Shown: positions 15,995 through 25,633, counted from the first letter of the stretch. The stretch: 64,000 bases of DNA from Lachnospiraceae bacterium (GCA_017399445.1 JAFQCM010000125.1:1-64000); one strand, 5' to 3'. Notes: generated by a model not told the origin, from the letters alone. A program made the numbers and translations.

Positions 15995-18169
15995 GTGGAG
16001 GAACAGAAAAAATACGCAGGCCAACTGGTGTTTGGACTGGATATTGGTACTCGAAGCATTGTAGGAACTGTTGGATATAAATCGGGGAAACAGTTTGAAG
16101 TAGTGGCTCAGTTTATAAGGGAACATGACACCAGAGCTATGATGGATGGGCAGATTCACGATATTCATAAAGTAAGTGAAAGCATCAAAGAAGTAAAAGA
16201 AGCATTAGAGGCACAGGTTGGAAGAAAACTGACAGAAGTGTGTATTGCAGCGGCTGGACGTGTACTTAGGACACTGACTATTCAAGGGGAAATAGAATTT
16301 GAAGAAGAAACAGAAGTAAATGCAGAACATATATACTCGTTGGATTCTTTATGCGTAGAAAAGGCACATGGAGAAATTGGAGATTTAAAAGAGCATGGAA
16401 TGAAATTTTATTGTGTAGGATACACAGTAATCAAATATTATTTAAACGATTATCCAATCCGTGCACTTGATAATCATAAGGCGAAGAAGATTGGAGCAGA
16501 CATGCTGGTTACTTTCTTGCCGGAAGACGTAGTAGATGGGCTATACAAAGCGGTAGAAATTGCTGGACTGGAAGTGGCAACCTTGACTTTGGAGCCAATT
16601 GCTGCTATGAATGTGGCAATTCCAGAAATGTACCGTATGTTAAACATCGCTTTGGTAGATGTAGGGGCAGGAACTTCTGATATTTGCATTACAAAAGATG
16701 GAAGCATTATAGCATATGGAATGATACCTTATGCAGGAGACGAACTGACAGAAACAATTGCAAGGGAATATCTGTTAGATTTTAAGAGTGCGGACCAGTT
16801 AAAAATTGATTCTGGTTCCAAATCAGAAACGATAAGTTATAAAGATATTATGGGGATTACTCATAAGATTGCACCGGATGAAGTATTGGAAAAAGTTGCA
16901 GGTGTGGTTGATGATATTACTGGAAAAATTGCTGAAAAGATGATGGAATTAAATGGTGGAAAGCCGGTTAGTGCAGTATTTATCGTAGGAGGCGGCGGAA
17001 AAATTAGTGGTTTTGCAGAAAGCCTGGCAGATAAACTGGGAATTATGCGAGAAAGGGTGGCACTTCGTGGTGAAGAAGTAATGGATGACATTTATTTCTG
17101 GCAAAGTGATATAAAAAAAGACCCTCTGTTAGTAACGCCAATTGGTATTTGTCTTAATTTCTATGACCAGAAGAATAACTTTGTTTATGTGAATTTTAAT
17201 GGGCAAAGAATCAAGCTGTATGATAACAATCATTTAACAATTGTAGATGCAGCTATGCAGGCAGGATTTCCAAATGATGGACTTTTTCCAAAAAGAGGAA
17301 AAGAAATTGTGTTTACAGTAAACGAAAAACAGCGTATTATACGAGGTAGTTTCGGAGAACCGGCAGTAGTTACATTAGATGGGGAACCGGCAAGTATTAA
17401 TACTCCTATTGAAGCAAATATGCAGATAAAAATAGAGGAATCTACTGCAGGAGCACCGGCAGAGTATACAATAGAACAGTTGCCAGAATACAGTAGTACC
17501 ATTATGTTTATGGTAAATGGAAAAAAGGTGGAATGTCCTAAGTTTGTTCAGGTAAATGGAGAACTGGTGTCTGGATATTATAGCATAAAAACCGGTGACG
17601 AAATCAAAATGTTAAAGTATTATACGGTGGAGCAACTTTTGGAATTTATGGATATTATGCTAGATTATGGCGTAGAAATCCAGGTCAACAACCAGCCTGC
17701 ATTCAGAGATACTATTGTGTATGAAAATTTTTCTATTCAATGGGAAATGGAACAAAACATAGGGATTTCAAAGCTGAAAAATCAAGAACAGGCCAATTCA
17801 TCGAAAACAGAGGATGAAATAAAACAGTTAATGGCAGATGCGGTAGAAACAACAGTAGAAATACAAGAGAAAATGGAAAGTCAGAAAGAAGTTGTGACAG
17901 AAAGTGAAAAAGGAGAGGCCATAGAAGAGAGTTCGGAAGAAATCTATCCGGAAGAACAGTATGTTCATGAAATTCAGGTAACGGTAAATGAAAAACTATT
18001 TACATTGTCAGGGAAAAAGAAGTATACTTTTATAGATGCCTATGATGCGTTTGGTTTTGATGTTTCTACAGGCATGGGAAAAGAACTTGTAATGCTTATC
18101 AATGGAGTAAATGCACAATTTATTTCCAGGATTAAAGATAAGGACAAAATTGAAATATATTGGAAGTAG
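15995..18169 (+). CDS. FtsA-like actin-fold protein with long C-terminal extension
   Basis: The 724-residue protein starts with GTG immediately after coaE, with GGGAGG 7 bp upstream. Residues 1-390 have the FtsA/PilM actin-like fold: FGLDIGTRSIVGTVGY (phosphate 1), ALVDVGAGTSDICI near 219 (phosphate 2) and FIVGGGGKISGFAE near 329 (adenosine motif). FtsA is normally about 420 residues. Here some 330 residues follow, with beta-rich segments (PAVVTLDGEPASI, MVNGKKVECPKFVQVNGELV), an acidic linker near 600-660 and a final EIQVTVNEKLFTLSGKKKYT domain that resembles a small beta-grasp. FtsA's C-terminal amphipathic membrane helix is not evident. It may be a cytoskeletal or division-related ATPase; the extension's role is unknown. 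Confidence 0.85.
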   Translation: MEEQKKYAGQLVFGLDIGTRSIVGTVGYKSGKQFEVVAQFIREHDTRAMMDGQIHDIHKVSESIKEVKEALEAQVGRKLTEVCIAAAGRVLRTLTIQGEIEFEEETEVNAEHIYSLDSLCVEKAHGEIGDLKEHGMKFYCVGYTVIKYYLNDYPIRALDNHKAKKIGADMLVTFLPEDVVDGLYKAVEIAGLEVATLTLEPIAAMNVAIPEMYRMLNIALVDVGAGTSDICITKDGSIIAYGMIPYAGDELTETIAREYLLDFKSADQLKIDSGSKSETISYKDIMGITHKIAPDEVLEKVAGVVDDITGKIAEKMMELNGGKPVSAVFIVGGGGKISGFAESLADKLGIMRERVALRGEEVMDDIYFWQSDIKKDPLLVTPIGICLNFYDQKNNFVYVNFNGQRIKLYDNNHLTIVDAAMQAGFPNDGLFPKRGKEIVFTVNEKQRIIRGSFGEPAVVTLDGEPASINTPIEANMQIKIEESTAGAPAEYTIEQLPEYSSTIMFMVNGKKVECPKFVQVNGELVSGYYSIKTGDEIKMLKYYTVEQLLEFMDIMLDYGVEIQVNNQPAFRDTIVYENFSIQWEMEQNIGISKLKNQEQANSSKTEDEIKQLMADAVETTVEIQEKMESQKEVVTESEKGEAIEESSEEIYPEEQYVHEIQVTVNEKLFTLSGKKKYTFIDAYDAFGFDVSTGMGKELVMLINGVNAQFISRIKDKDKIEIYWK

Positions 18170-18177
18170 GAAAAAGA

Positions 18178-18975
18178 ATGAATTTATGCAGTATATGCAG
18201 TGGCAGCAGTGGAAACTGTATTTATGTAGGTGACAGTAACACACATCTTATGGTAGACGCAGGTGCCAGCGGCAAAAAAATGGAAAGTGGAATGAATGAA
18301 CTGGATTTGTCCTTAAAGGACGTAAATGGTATTTTAATTACACATGAACATTCAGACCACATTAAAGGACTTGGTGTAGTGGCAAGAAAATACGGAATCC
18401 CAATTTATGCTACAGGTGGCACCATAGAAGCTATGAAAGAGATAAAACAATTAGGGAAAATTCCAGAAGAATTGTTTCATGAAATTAAGGCAGACAATGA
18501 TTTTTATATTAATGAAATTTTGGTAAAGCCTTTTGAAATTTCTCATGATGCAGCTGAACCGGTAGGTTACCGCTTTGAAAAGGGAGAAAAATCCATAGGG
18601 ATTGCAACAGATTTAGGATATTATAGTGATTATACTATAGACAAATTGCAGGGATTAGATGTATTATTGTTAGAGGCAAATCATGATATACATATGCTGC
18701 AGGTAGGGGCATACCCATATTATTTAAAGCAGAGAATTCTTGGAAAGCGTGGACATCTTTCAAATGAAAGTTCAGGACAGCTGTTAAGCAGAATTTTACA
18801 TGATGGATTAAAAACCGTATTATTAGGACATTTAAGCAGGGAAAATAATTTTGCAGAACTTGCCTATGAAACGGTAAGGTTGGAAATTGCTATGGCAGAT
18901 AATCAATATAAGCCAGATGATTTTCCAATTTATGTGGCAGCAAGGGAAAGTAATTCCATGCTTGTTACTGCATAA
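18178..18975 (+). CDS. walJ: WalJ/YycJ-type MBL-fold metallohydrolase
   Basis: The 265-residue protein begins NLCSICSGSSGNCIYVG and carries the metallo-beta-lactamase motif THEHSDHIKG (residues 54-63), a metal-binding Asp in IATDLGYY, and LEANHDIHML near residue 169. In Bacillus, YycJ/WalJ has been linked to the WalKR operon and DNA metabolism; related enzymes act as exonucleases. The ATG at 18178 overlies the end of an upstream open frame and matches the conserved family start. It is the next gene after the FtsA-like protein (8-bp gap). Confidence 0.88.
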   Translation: MNLCSICSGSSGNCIYVGDSNTHLMVDAGASGKKMESGMNELDLSLKDVNGILITHEHSDHIKGLGVVARKYGIPIYATGGTIEAMKEIKQLGKIPEELFHEIKADNDFYINEILVKPFEISHDAAEPVGYRFEKGEKSIGIATDLGYYSDYTIDKLQGLDVLLLEANHDIHMLQVGAYPYYLKQRILGKRGHLSNESSGQLLSRILHDGLKTVLLGHLSRENNFAELAYETVRLEIAMADNQYKPDDFPIYVAARESNSMLVTA

Positions 18976-19034
18976 AAGAATTAAAAACAAAAGTAGAAAA
19001 ATAATATGTGCTATGCACAGAATTGGAGGATAAA

Positions 19035-19307
19035 ATGAAAAAAACAATTATTACAGTAATCGGTAAGGACACAGTGGGAATTATTGCAAAGGTATGTACC
19101 TATCTTGCAGACACAAATATCAATATTTTAGATATTTCACAAACTATTGTACAGGATTATTTCAACATGATGATGATTGTAGACATGAATAATGCATCAA
19201 AAATTTTTGGAACTATTCAGGAAGAGTTAGATAAACTTGGTGAAGAAATTGGTGTAGCAATTAAATGTCAGCATGAAGATATCTTCAACATGATGCACCG
19301 TATCTAA
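19035..19307 (+). CDS. ACT domain protein (UPF0237)
   Basis: The 90-residue protein is a single ACT-like domain of the UPF0237/GcvR type: [20 protein letters not shown], then [20 protein letters not shown] and a C-terminal [15 protein letters not shown]. It starts behind GGAGG. In Firmicutes it is almost always paired with the UPF0210 protein found 29 bp downstream, so the pair should act together, probably with this domain sensing a small ligand such as an amino acid. The ligand is not known. Confidence 0.92.
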   Translation: MKKTIITVIGKDTVGIIAKVCTYLADTNINILDISQTIVQDYFNMMMIVDMNNASKIFGTIQEELDKLGEEIGVAIKCQHEDIFNMMHRI

Positions 19308-19336
19308 GAAAGAATAAAAGAAAGGTAGAAAAACTT

Positions 19337-20701
19337 ATGATTAACATGTTTGAGGTTAATGAAACCAACAAAATGATTGAACAGGAGAATTTGGATGTAA
19401 GAACCATTACTCTTGGTATCAGTCTGTTGGATTGTATGGATTCTGATTTAAAAGAACTCAATCGAAAGATTTATGAAAAAATTACTACACTTGCAAAGAA
19501 CTTAGTTGCAACAGGTGATAAAATAGAGCATAAATATGGAATTCCAATTGTAAATAAAAGAATTTCTGTTACTCCAATTGCCATTGTAGGAAGTGCTGCG
19601 TGTAAGTCACCGGAAGATTATGTAACTATTGCAGAAACTTTGGACAAAGTAGCTCATGAGGTAGGCGTTAACTTTATTGGTGGATATTCTGCTTTGGTTT
19701 CCAAAGGGATGACCACATGTGATGAATATTTGATTCGTTCTATTCCTATGGCACTGGCAAAAACTGAAAGAGTATGTAGTTCTGTAAATCTTGGTTCTAC
19801 CAAAACAGGTCTTAATATGGATGCAGTAAGACTTATGGGAGAAATCGTAAAAGAAACAGCGGAATACACTAAGGAAAATGATTCTTTAGGCTGTGCAAAA
19901 TTGGTAGTATTTTGTAATGCACCAGATGACAATCCATTTATGGCCGGGGCATTCCATGGTGTTACAGAAGCAGATGCTATTATTAATGTAGGGGTTTCTG
20001 GTCCTGGAGTTGTAAAAACAGCTTTGGAAAAAGTTCGTGGAGAAAGTTTTGAAGTGCTTTGTGAAACTATTAAAAAGACTGCATTTAAGATTACTCGTGT
20101 GGGACAGTTAGTAGCAAAAGAAGCTTCCAAAGAATTAGGTATCCCATTCGGTATTATTGACCTTTCTTTAGCACCAACACCAGCAGTTGGTGACAGTGTT
20201 GCCGATATTTTAAAAGAAATCGGTTTGGAACATCCGGGAGCACCAGGTACTACAGCAGCCCTTGCGTTATTAAATGACCAGGTGAAAAAGGGTGGTGTCA
20301 TGGCATCTTCTTATGTAGGTGGTTTAAGTGGTGCTTTTATTCCAGTCAGTGAAGACCAGGGAATGATTGATGCAGTAGTAGCAGGAGCCCTTACCATTGA
20401 AAAATTAGAAGCTATGACATGTGTATGTTCTGTAGGCCTTGACATGATTGCAATTCCTGGAGATACCTCGGCGGCTACTATTTCTGGTATGATTGCAGAT
20501 GAAATGGCAATTGGTATGATTAACCAGAAAACTACCGCAGTTCGTGTAATTCCTGTAATTGGCAAGGGAGTTGGAGAAATTGTAGAATTTGGTGGATTAC
20601 TTGGCTATGCTCCAATTATGCCGGTAAACAAATTTGCATGTGATGCATTTGTTGGAAGAGCAGGAAGAATTCCTGCACCAATTCACAGCTTTAAAAACTA
20701 A
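19337..20701 (+). CDS. PFL family protein (UPF0210/DUF711)
   Basis: The 454-residue protein matches the UPF0210 family in length and sequence ([20 protein letters not shown] near the start, [36 protein letters not shown] and a Gly-rich C-terminal half ending [13 protein letters not shown]). The family is related in fold to pyruvate formate-lyase-type barrels, but no radical Gly activation has been shown and its reaction is unknown. It is cotranscribed with the ACT-domain partner and ends at a strong bidirectional terminator. Confidence 0.92.
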   Translation: MINMFEVNETNKMIEQENLDVRTITLGISLLDCMDSDLKELNRKIYEKITTLAKNLVATGDKIEHKYGIPIVNKRISVTPIAIVGSAACKSPEDYVTIAETLDKVAHEVGVNFIGGYSALVSKGMTTCDEYLIRSIPMALAKTERVCSSVNLGSTKTGLNMDAVRLMGEIVKETAEYTKENDSLGCAKLVVFCNAPDDNPFMAGAFHGVTEADAIINVGVSGPGVVKTALEKVRGESFEVLCETIKKTAFKITRVGQLVAKEASKELGIPFGIIDLSLAPTPAVGDSVADILKEIGLEHPGAPGTTAALALLNDQVKKGGVMASSYVGGLSGAFIPVSEDQGMIDAVVAGALTIEKLEAMTCVCSVGLDMIAIPGDTSAATISGMIADEMAIGMINQKTTAVRVIPVIGKGVGEIVEFGGLLGYAPIMPVNKFACDAFVGRAGRIPAPIHSFKN

Positions 20702-20738
20702 AAATATTTTGTTAAATATCTTTTGTGAAATATATCAA

Positions 20739-20776
20739 AAAATGGCTGACCAGAGTAACCTTGGTCAGCCATTTAT
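20739..20776. terminator. Bidirectional terminator between UPF0210 gene and tmcAL
   Basis: AAATGGCTGACCA (20740-20752) and TGGTCAGCCATTT (20762-20774) are exact complements with A-rich and T-rich flanks, ending the convergent UPF0210 and tmcAL transcripts. Confidence 0.88.
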
Positions 20777-22011
20777 TTATATATCAATGATTTAGCATAT
20801 TCATTATAAATTTTTCCTGATTTTCGATAAATCCCGTGATAAATATCTGAAGCAAACAGATCCAGTGTAAACATTTTATAGGCGGTTTTGCTTAATTGTG
20901 TATAGGCAGCGGAAGGTTTTGTAAGAAAAGGAATTGAACTTTTCTCTTTGATGGACTTTAGTAAAGCTGATGCGTCCCGCCGGAATCCTAAAGGTCTGGC
21001 ATAATAAATAATCCCGTTATCTAAAAACTCTTTGGAGTCCTCTTTGGTAATTCCTAACATAATATGGCACAATGCTCTTGTAATTCTTGTATGTGTATAG
21101 GCTTTGTTTTTCAATAGGTCAGCAAAAGCGGTAAAACTAGTGTAGGAAGGCAGAAGATTGCTAATGCGTTCTGCTAAATCATGGTCTACATCTAAATAAG
21201 TTTCTAAACTTTCCTTATTTCTTAAAAGTGAATAGTAAAGAAATTCGGAAAACTCATCATTTTTAACAGGATGATTTACTGTTAGAGTATGTTGTAATAT
21301 TTCATAGGCTTTTGAAGGAATCTGTGTTATCAAGTCAGTGATTGCTTCCGGAGTTTCCGAAAGGCTGTTTCTAATTGCAGTTGCAGAACTAAATTGATGA
21401 TTAAGAACAGAAGCATTGTAATCTGCCCCTATACGCCTTATGGTATAAGGAATGATAGAACTGTTTAAGGTTTTCAAAGCTTTTAAATATTCTAAGGCAA
21501 GAATGTTATTTGGTGCTGTTAAAGTCTTATGCAAGTCTTTTGAATTAGAACTTGTAGGAAAAGTAGCAGTGAGGGCATGCATACGTGCAGAAGGGTAAGA
21601 AAGCCCTTTTTGTAATTGAGCTTTTAAAACTGTCTGGTATGTCAGTGACTCTTCTTGCAGAAAGGAGGCAATTTTTTGTAAAATTTCAATATTTCCACAT
21701 TCACTTCCAAAACATAAAAAGTCAATACAGCCGAGTTTTTCTAAAAGGGCAACAGCTCCTAAAGAAAAGTATTCTGCACTGCCGGTTGCATATACAGCAG
21801 GTAATTCTAAGACCAAATCAGCTCCCTGGGACAGTGCCATATCAGCACGGATAAATTTATCTGTAATTGCAGGAGTGCCACGCTGCACAAAATTACCGCT
21901 CATTACTACCACTACATATTTAGCCCCAGTAAGCTCTTTTGCTTTTTGCATATGATAAAGATGTCCATTGTGAAATGGATTATATTCTGTAATCAGACCT
22001 ACAGTTTTCAT
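20773..22011 (-). CDS. tmcAL: tRNA(Met) cytidine acetate ligase
   Basis: The 412-residue protein starts KTVGLITEYNPFHNGHLYHM, with the HxGH nucleotidyltransferase motif (His14-x-Gly-His), and continues with VVVMSGNFVQRGTPAITDK and a later RRDASALL region. This is TmcAL (YlbM), which uses ATP and acetate to form N4-acetylcytidine at the wobble base of elongator tRNA-Met. It is the only minus-strand gene in this part of the window and is preceded by AAAGGAGA. Its lone position with its own terminator indicates independent transcription. Confidence 0.93.
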   Translation of the reverse strand: MKTVGLITEYNPFHNGHLYHMQKAKELTGAKYVVVVMSGNFVQRGTPAITDKFIRADMALSQGADLVLELPAVYATGSAEYFSLGAVALLEKLGCIDFLCFGSECGNIEILQKIASFLQEESLTYQTVLKAQLQKGLSYPSARMHALTATFPTSSNSKDLHKTLTAPNNILALEYLKALKTLNSSIIPYTIRRIGADYNASVLNHQFSSATAIRNSLSETPEAITDLITQIPSKAYEILQHTLTVNHPVKNDEFSEFLYYSLLRNKESLETYLDVDHDLAERISNLLPSYTSFTAFADLLKNKAYTHTRITRALCHIMLGITKEDSKEFLDNGIIYYARPLGFRRDASALLKSIKEKSSIPFLTKPSAAYTQLSKTAYKMFTLDLFASDIYHGIYRKSGKIYNEYAKSLIYK

Positions 22012-22317
22012 AATGTTCTCCTTTGCTTTCCCTTATTGAATAAATTATATCAAAAAACCTGTTATATATCAGTAAAGTTATGGCTAATAGTAGCATAGTG
22101 GTGAAAATTCTTCAAGGTGAAATTGATAAAAATTTGACATTCATGTTAAAAAAATATCTAGCTGTTTTTTATTTGATACAAGTCTTGTATACAAAAGCCA
22201 TTTATTGTACAATGTATACAATATAAGAAAAAGTAAAATTTAGTGAAAAAAACTGTAGATAGAAAGCAGATTTTTGTAGATTAGGGTGAGACGTTAGGTA
22301 GCGAAAGGAGAACCAAA
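22012..22317. promoter_or_regulatory. Intergenic control region between tmcAL and pta
   Basis: No gene is seen in these 306 bp. The region must hold divergent promoters for tmcAL and pta. Closely set palindromes lie at 22185-22194 (TTGTATACAA), 22204-22213 (ATTGTACAAT) and 22213-22220 (TGTATACA), an operator-like cluster about 100 bp before the pta start. TTGTATACAA-type sites are typical for GntR-family regulators, but no regulator gene is nearby. Confidence 0.55.
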
Positions 22318-23319
22318 ATGGCATTTATTGATGTAATTAAAGACCGGGCGAGACAGGATAAAAAGACAATAGTACTTCCGGAAACAAAAGATAAAAGAAC
22401 ATTAATCGCCGCAGCACAGGTAATCAAAGAAGGTGTGGCAGATATTATTATGGTTGGGGTAGAAGAAAAGATTTTGGACGGAGCCAACTGGCTAGATGTG
22501 GATTTAAGCGGAGTGAAAATTATTGAACCACATAATACACCAAAGTTAGATGAATATGTAGAACTTTTATATCAGACAAGAAAAGAAAAAGGAATGACCA
22601 GGGAAAAAGCAAGGGAAACTCTGTTAAATGATTGGCTTACCTTTGGGGTTGTAATGGTAAAAGCCAAAGATGCTGATGGAATGGTTGCAGGTGCATGTCA
22701 TGCCACAGCAGACGTATTAAGACCGTCTTTACAGATCTTAAAAACAGCGCCAGGAACAAAATTGGTATCTGGTTTCTTTATTTTAGATGTACCAAACTGT
22801 GAATATGGAGAACATGGAACCTTTTTATTTGCTGACTGTGGTTTGAATCAGGATCCTACTGCAGAAGAAATGGCGGCCATTGCAGACAGCAGCGCAAAAA
22901 GTTTCCGTAACTTAGTAGGAGCAAAACCTATCATTGCAATGCTTTCCCACTCAACCAAAGGAAGTGCAAAGCATCCATTAGTAGATAAAGTGGTAGAAGC
23001 AACCAGAATTGCTCAAGAGCAGTATCCACATCTTACTATAGATGGGGAATTACAAACTGATGCAGCCCTAGTACCTTCTATTGGAGCATCAAAGGCTCCA
23101 GGCAGTGAAGTGGCTGGTCATGCCAATGTATTATTATTCCCAAATCTTGATTGTGGAAATATTGGATATAAATTAGTACAGCGCCTTGCAAAAGCAGAAG
23201 CCTATGGACCAATGCTTCAGGGAATCGCACGACCAGTAAATGATTTATCACGTGGCTGCTCTGCGGAAGATATCGTAGGAGTTATTGCGTTGACAGCGGT
23301 ACAGGCACAGTTGGTATAG
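22318..23319 (+). CDS. pta: Phosphate acetyltransferase
   Basis: The 333-residue enzyme is the short (Eut/Pta domain only) form, with KTIVLPETKDKRTLIAAAQV, then MVAGACHATADVLRPSLQIL and NVLLFPNLDCGNIGYKLVQR, the typical Pta signatures. It interconverts acetyl-CoA plus phosphate with acetyl phosphate plus CoA, a main ATP-yielding route of fermenting Clostridia. In most relatives ackA lies directly after pta; here yceD follows instead, behind its own strong promoter. Acetate kinase must be elsewhere. The start follows GAAAGGAGAA. Confidence 0.95.
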   Translation: MAFIDVIKDRARQDKKTIVLPETKDKRTLIAAAQVIKEGVADIIMVGVEEKILDGANWLDVDLSGVKIIEPHNTPKLDEYVELLYQTRKEKGMTREKARETLLNDWLTFGVVMVKAKDADGMVAGACHATADVLRPSLQILKTAPGTKLVSGFFILDVPNCEYGEHGTFLFADCGLNQDPTAEEMAAIADSSAKSFRNLVGAKPIIAMLSHSTKGSAKHPLVDKVVEATRIAQEQYPHLTIDGELQTDAALVPSIGASKAPGSEVAGHANVLLFPNLDCGNIGYKLVQRLAKAEAYGPMLQGIARPVNDLSRGCSAEDIVGVIALTAVQAQLV

Positions 23320-23337
23320 AAAAATTTTATTTATTAG

Positions 23338-23366
23338 TTGACAAATAGGAAAGACATGGTTATAAT
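23338..23366 (+). promoter_or_regulatory. Consensus promoter of the yceD-rpmF-plsX operon
   Basis: TTGACA (23338-23343), a 17-bp spacer and TATAAT (23361-23366) form an exact vegetative consensus promoter, 27 bp before the yceD start. Confidence 0.9.
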
Positions 23367-23392
23367 TGTTTAGGTGTGAATAGGAGACTATT

Positions 23393-23920
23393 ATGCAAAT
23401 ACATTTATCAGAAATTTTGTCCAAAGAAGGCAAAACAGTTACAAAACAGATAGAACTTGAAAAGGAAAGCTTTGAATTTTCAGGGGAAACTTACAAAATA
23501 ACAAAATGTGAGCCTATTGAGCTTACCATTTCCAATACGGGAAATCAGGAATTATTGATTTCGGTAAAGACAGGCTTGACTGTTGCAATTCCATGCGGCA
23601 GGTGCCTTAAGGACGTAATGACTGAATTCTGTTTGGATTTTTCCAGAGAAGTGGATATGAAGACTTCTTCAGAGGAAAAATTAGAACAGTTGGATGAAAA
23701 CAATTATATAGCAGGATATCAGCTGGATGTGGATGCATTGATTGCAGATGAAATGGTTCTTCAGTGGCCTTTGAAGATTCTCTGTAAAGAGGATTGCAAG
23801 GGAATATGTACTGTTTGTGGGAAAAATTTAAACAAACAGGAATGTGAATGCGACAGAACGGTTTTAGATCCGCGTATGGCAGCTTTCCTCGATATATTTG
23901 AACAATTTAAGGAGGTGTAA
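23393..23920 (+). CDS. yceD: DUF177 (YceD) family protein
   Basis: The 175-residue protein has the DUF177 pattern: PCGRCLKDV near residue 66 and a C-terminal Cys-rich block (LCKEDCKGICTVCGKNLN) that looks like a zinc site. It precedes rpmF, as in nearly all bacteria. YceD proteins are linked to 23S rRNA maturation in plants and bacteria, consistent with the ribosomal neighbour. rpmF starts 3 bp after the stop codon, overlapping ribosome-site sequence, so the two genes are coupled. Confidence 0.92.
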   Translation: MQIHLSEILSKEGKTVTKQIELEKESFEFSGETYKITKCEPIELTISNTGNQELLISVKTGLTVAIPCGRCLKDVMTEFCLDFSREVDMKTSSEEKLEQLDENNYIAGYQLDVDALIADEMVLQWPLKILCKEDCKGICTVCGKNLNKQECECDRTVLDPRMAAFLDIFEQFKEV

Positions 23921-23923
23921 CAT

Positions 23924-24103
23924 ATGTCTATCTGTCCAAAGAATAAATCTTCTAAAGCAAGAAGAGATAAAAGAAGAGCAAATTGGAAAATGTCTGCTCC
24001 AACTTTAGTGAAATGCAGCAAGTGTGGAAAATTAATGATGCCTCACAGAGTGTGTAAAGCTTGTGGCTCATACAATAAGAAAGAAATCATTACAGTTGAC
24101 TAA
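23924..24103 (+). CDS. rpmF: 50S ribosomal protein L32
   Basis: The 59-residue protein starts SICPKNKSSKARRDKRRANW and has the zinc Cys pairs CSKCGKLMMPHRVCKACG, a zinc-containing L32 form. It starts behind AAGGAGGTG. It is followed by a terminator hairpin, after which plsX has its own upstream region. Confidence 0.95.
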   Translation: MSICPKNKSSKARRDKRRANWKMSAPTLVKCSKCGKLMMPHRVCKACGSYNKKEIITVD

Positions 24104-24117
24104 TTTCAGCTGGTAAC

Positions 24118-24148
24118 AGAGCATCCGTAGGGGTGCTCTTTTTATTAG
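24118..24148 (+). terminator. Terminator after rpmF
   Basis: AGAGCATCC pairs with GGGGTGCTCT (one wobble) and ends in a T run, 15 bp after the rpmF stop. Read-through into plsX is possible. Confidence 0.75.
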
Positions 24149-24220
24149 TCATAATTTTTAGAAAAGTTTTCTCAAATTAAATATTGATTTATAGATACAT
24201 ATATAGTATATTTCATATAG

Positions 24221-24276
24221 GCGCAACAAAGTACGTTGCGCAGGCAGATTTGTGCAGGAGTAGAACGAAATGTTCT
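24221..24276 (+). promoter_or_regulatory. Hairpins in the plsX leader
   Basis: GCGCAAC (24221-24227) pairs with GTTGCGC (24235-24241), and AGAAC (24262-24266) pairs with GTTCT (24272-24276), both just before the plsX ribosome site at 24278. They may tune plsX expression; no FapR-type operator is recognised. Confidence 0.45.
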
Positions 24277-24289
24277 AAGGAGGAAAGTA

Positions 24290-25303
24290 ATGCAGGAAAC
24301 AGTAAAAATAGCAGTAGATGCTATGGGTGGAGATAATGCACCGGTAGAAATTGTAAAGGGAGTTATAGAAGCAATAAATGAAAAGCCTGAAATAAAAGTA
24401 TACCTGGTAGGAAAAGAAAAGAGCGTAAAAGAGGAATTGTCAAAATATACATATAAGGAAGAACAGATTGAGGTTGTTAATGCAGAAGAAATTATTGAAA
24501 CAGCAGAACCTCCGGTAATGGCAATTCGGAAGAAAAAGGATTCTTCCATTGTAGTAGCCATGAATCTTGTGAAAAAAGGAGAAGCAGATGCTTTTGTTTC
24601 TGCGGGAAGTTCTGGAGCAATCTTAGTTGGAGGACAATTACTTGTAGGAAGAATCAAGGGAGTGGAAAGACCGCCAATGGCACCATTGATTCCCACCACC
24701 AAAGGTGTCTCTTTATTAATTGACTGTGGTGCCAATGTAGATGCAAGACCATCTCATTTAGTACAATTTGCCAAAATGGGTTCCATTTATATGGAAAATG
24801 TTGTTGGGGTAAAAAACCCAAAAGTTGCCATAGTTAACATTGGAGCAGAAGAAGAAAAAGGAAACATGTTGGTAAAGGAAACTTTTCCATTATTGAAAAA
24901 TTGCCCAGACATTAATTTCATAGGAAGTATAGAAGCGAGAGAAATACCAAATGGTCAGGCAGATGTGATTGTCTGTGAGGCTTTTGTGGGAAATGTGATA
25001 CTGAAATTATATGAAGGTGTAGGAGCAGCATTAATTGGAAAAGTAAAAGAAGGTATGATGTCTACGTTGCGGTCAAAGATTGGAGCATTATTAATTAAAC
25101 CTGCATTGAAAGAAACATTAAAGTCCTTTGATGCCAGTAAGTATGGCGGGGCACCATTGCTTGGATTAAATGGTCTGGTAGTAAAGACTCATGGGAATTC
25201 CAAGGCAAATGAAGTGAAAAATTCAATTATTCAATGTATTGCTTTTAAAGAGCAGAAAATTAATGAAAAGATCATGCAGAATATTGCATTAGAAGATGAG
25301 TAA
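24290..25303 (+). CDS. plsX: Phosphate acyltransferase PlsX
   Basis: The 337-residue protein starts [20 protein letters not shown], the hallmark of PlsX, with [20 protein letters not shown] and an [10 protein letters not shown] motif further on. PlsX makes acyl-phosphate from acyl-ACP for PlsY, so it links fatty acid and phospholipid synthesis at the membrane. A longer open frame reaches 24236, but AAGGAGG at 24278-24284 fixes the ATG at 24290. acpP starts 16 bp after the stop. Confidence 0.95.
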   Translation: MQETVKIAVDAMGGDNAPVEIVKGVIEAINEKPEIKVYLVGKEKSVKEELSKYTYKEEQIEVVNAEEIIETAEPPVMAIRKKKDSSIVVAMNLVKKGEADAFVSAGSSGAILVGGQLLVGRIKGVERPPMAPLIPTTKGVSLLIDCGANVDARPSHLVQFAKMGSIYMENVVGVKNPKVAIVNIGAEEEKGNMLVKETFPLLKNCPDINFIGSIEAREIPNGQADVIVCEAFVGNVILKLYEGVGAALIGKVKEGMMSTLRSKIGALLIKPALKETLKSFDASKYGGAPLLGLNGLVVKTHGNSKANEVKNSIIQCIAFKEQKINEKIMQNIALEDE

Positions 25304-25319
25304 GAAAGGATGTACAGAT

Positions 25320-25550
25320 ATGGAATTTGAAGCTTTACAGAAAATTATTGCAGAGGTATTAAATGTTGATCCAGATGAAATTACAATGGATACAACTTTC
25401 GTAGATGATTTAGGGGCTGATTCCCTGGATATTTTTCAGATTATCATGGGAATTGAAGAAGAATTCGATATTGAAATTCCAAACGAAGAAGCGGAGAAAA
25501 TTATTTCTGTTGGAGATGCAGTAGAGCAGATTAAAAGCTCAATGAACTAG
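25320..25550 (+). CDS. acpP: Acyl carrier protein
   Basis: The 76-residue acidic protein has the phosphopantetheine attachment site [11 protein letters not shown] (Ser35). An earlier in-frame ATG at 25296 lies over the plsX stop, but AAAGGA at 25305 suits the ATG at 25320 and that gives the normal ACP length. It carries growing acyl chains in fatty acid synthesis and supplies PlsX with substrate. A strong terminator follows, separating it from rnc. Confidence 0.95.
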   Translation: MEFEALQKIIAEVLNVDPDEITMDTTFVDDLGADSLDIFQIIMGIEEEFDIEIPNEEAEKIISVGDAVEQIKSSMN

Positions 25551-25576
25551 TATAGTATTTACGGAATGCTATATTA

Positions 25577-25604
25577 AAAAAGCCCTGTGTAAAACAGGGC
25601 TTTT
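25577..25604 (+). terminator. Terminator after acpP
   Basis: AAAAAGCCCTGT (25577-25588) and ACAGGGCTTTT (25594-25604) form a perfect stem with a five-base loop and a T-rich end. Confidence 0.88.
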
Positions 25605-25633
25605 AAAATAGAAACAGAATAGGAAGTGTAGAA

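Noticed and set aside
19654-20301. Long minus-strand open frame (215 codons) over the UPF0210 gene
   Set aside because: The plus-strand frame is a clear full-length family member; the antisense frame has no ribosome site or recognisable domain and is a shadow of codon bias.
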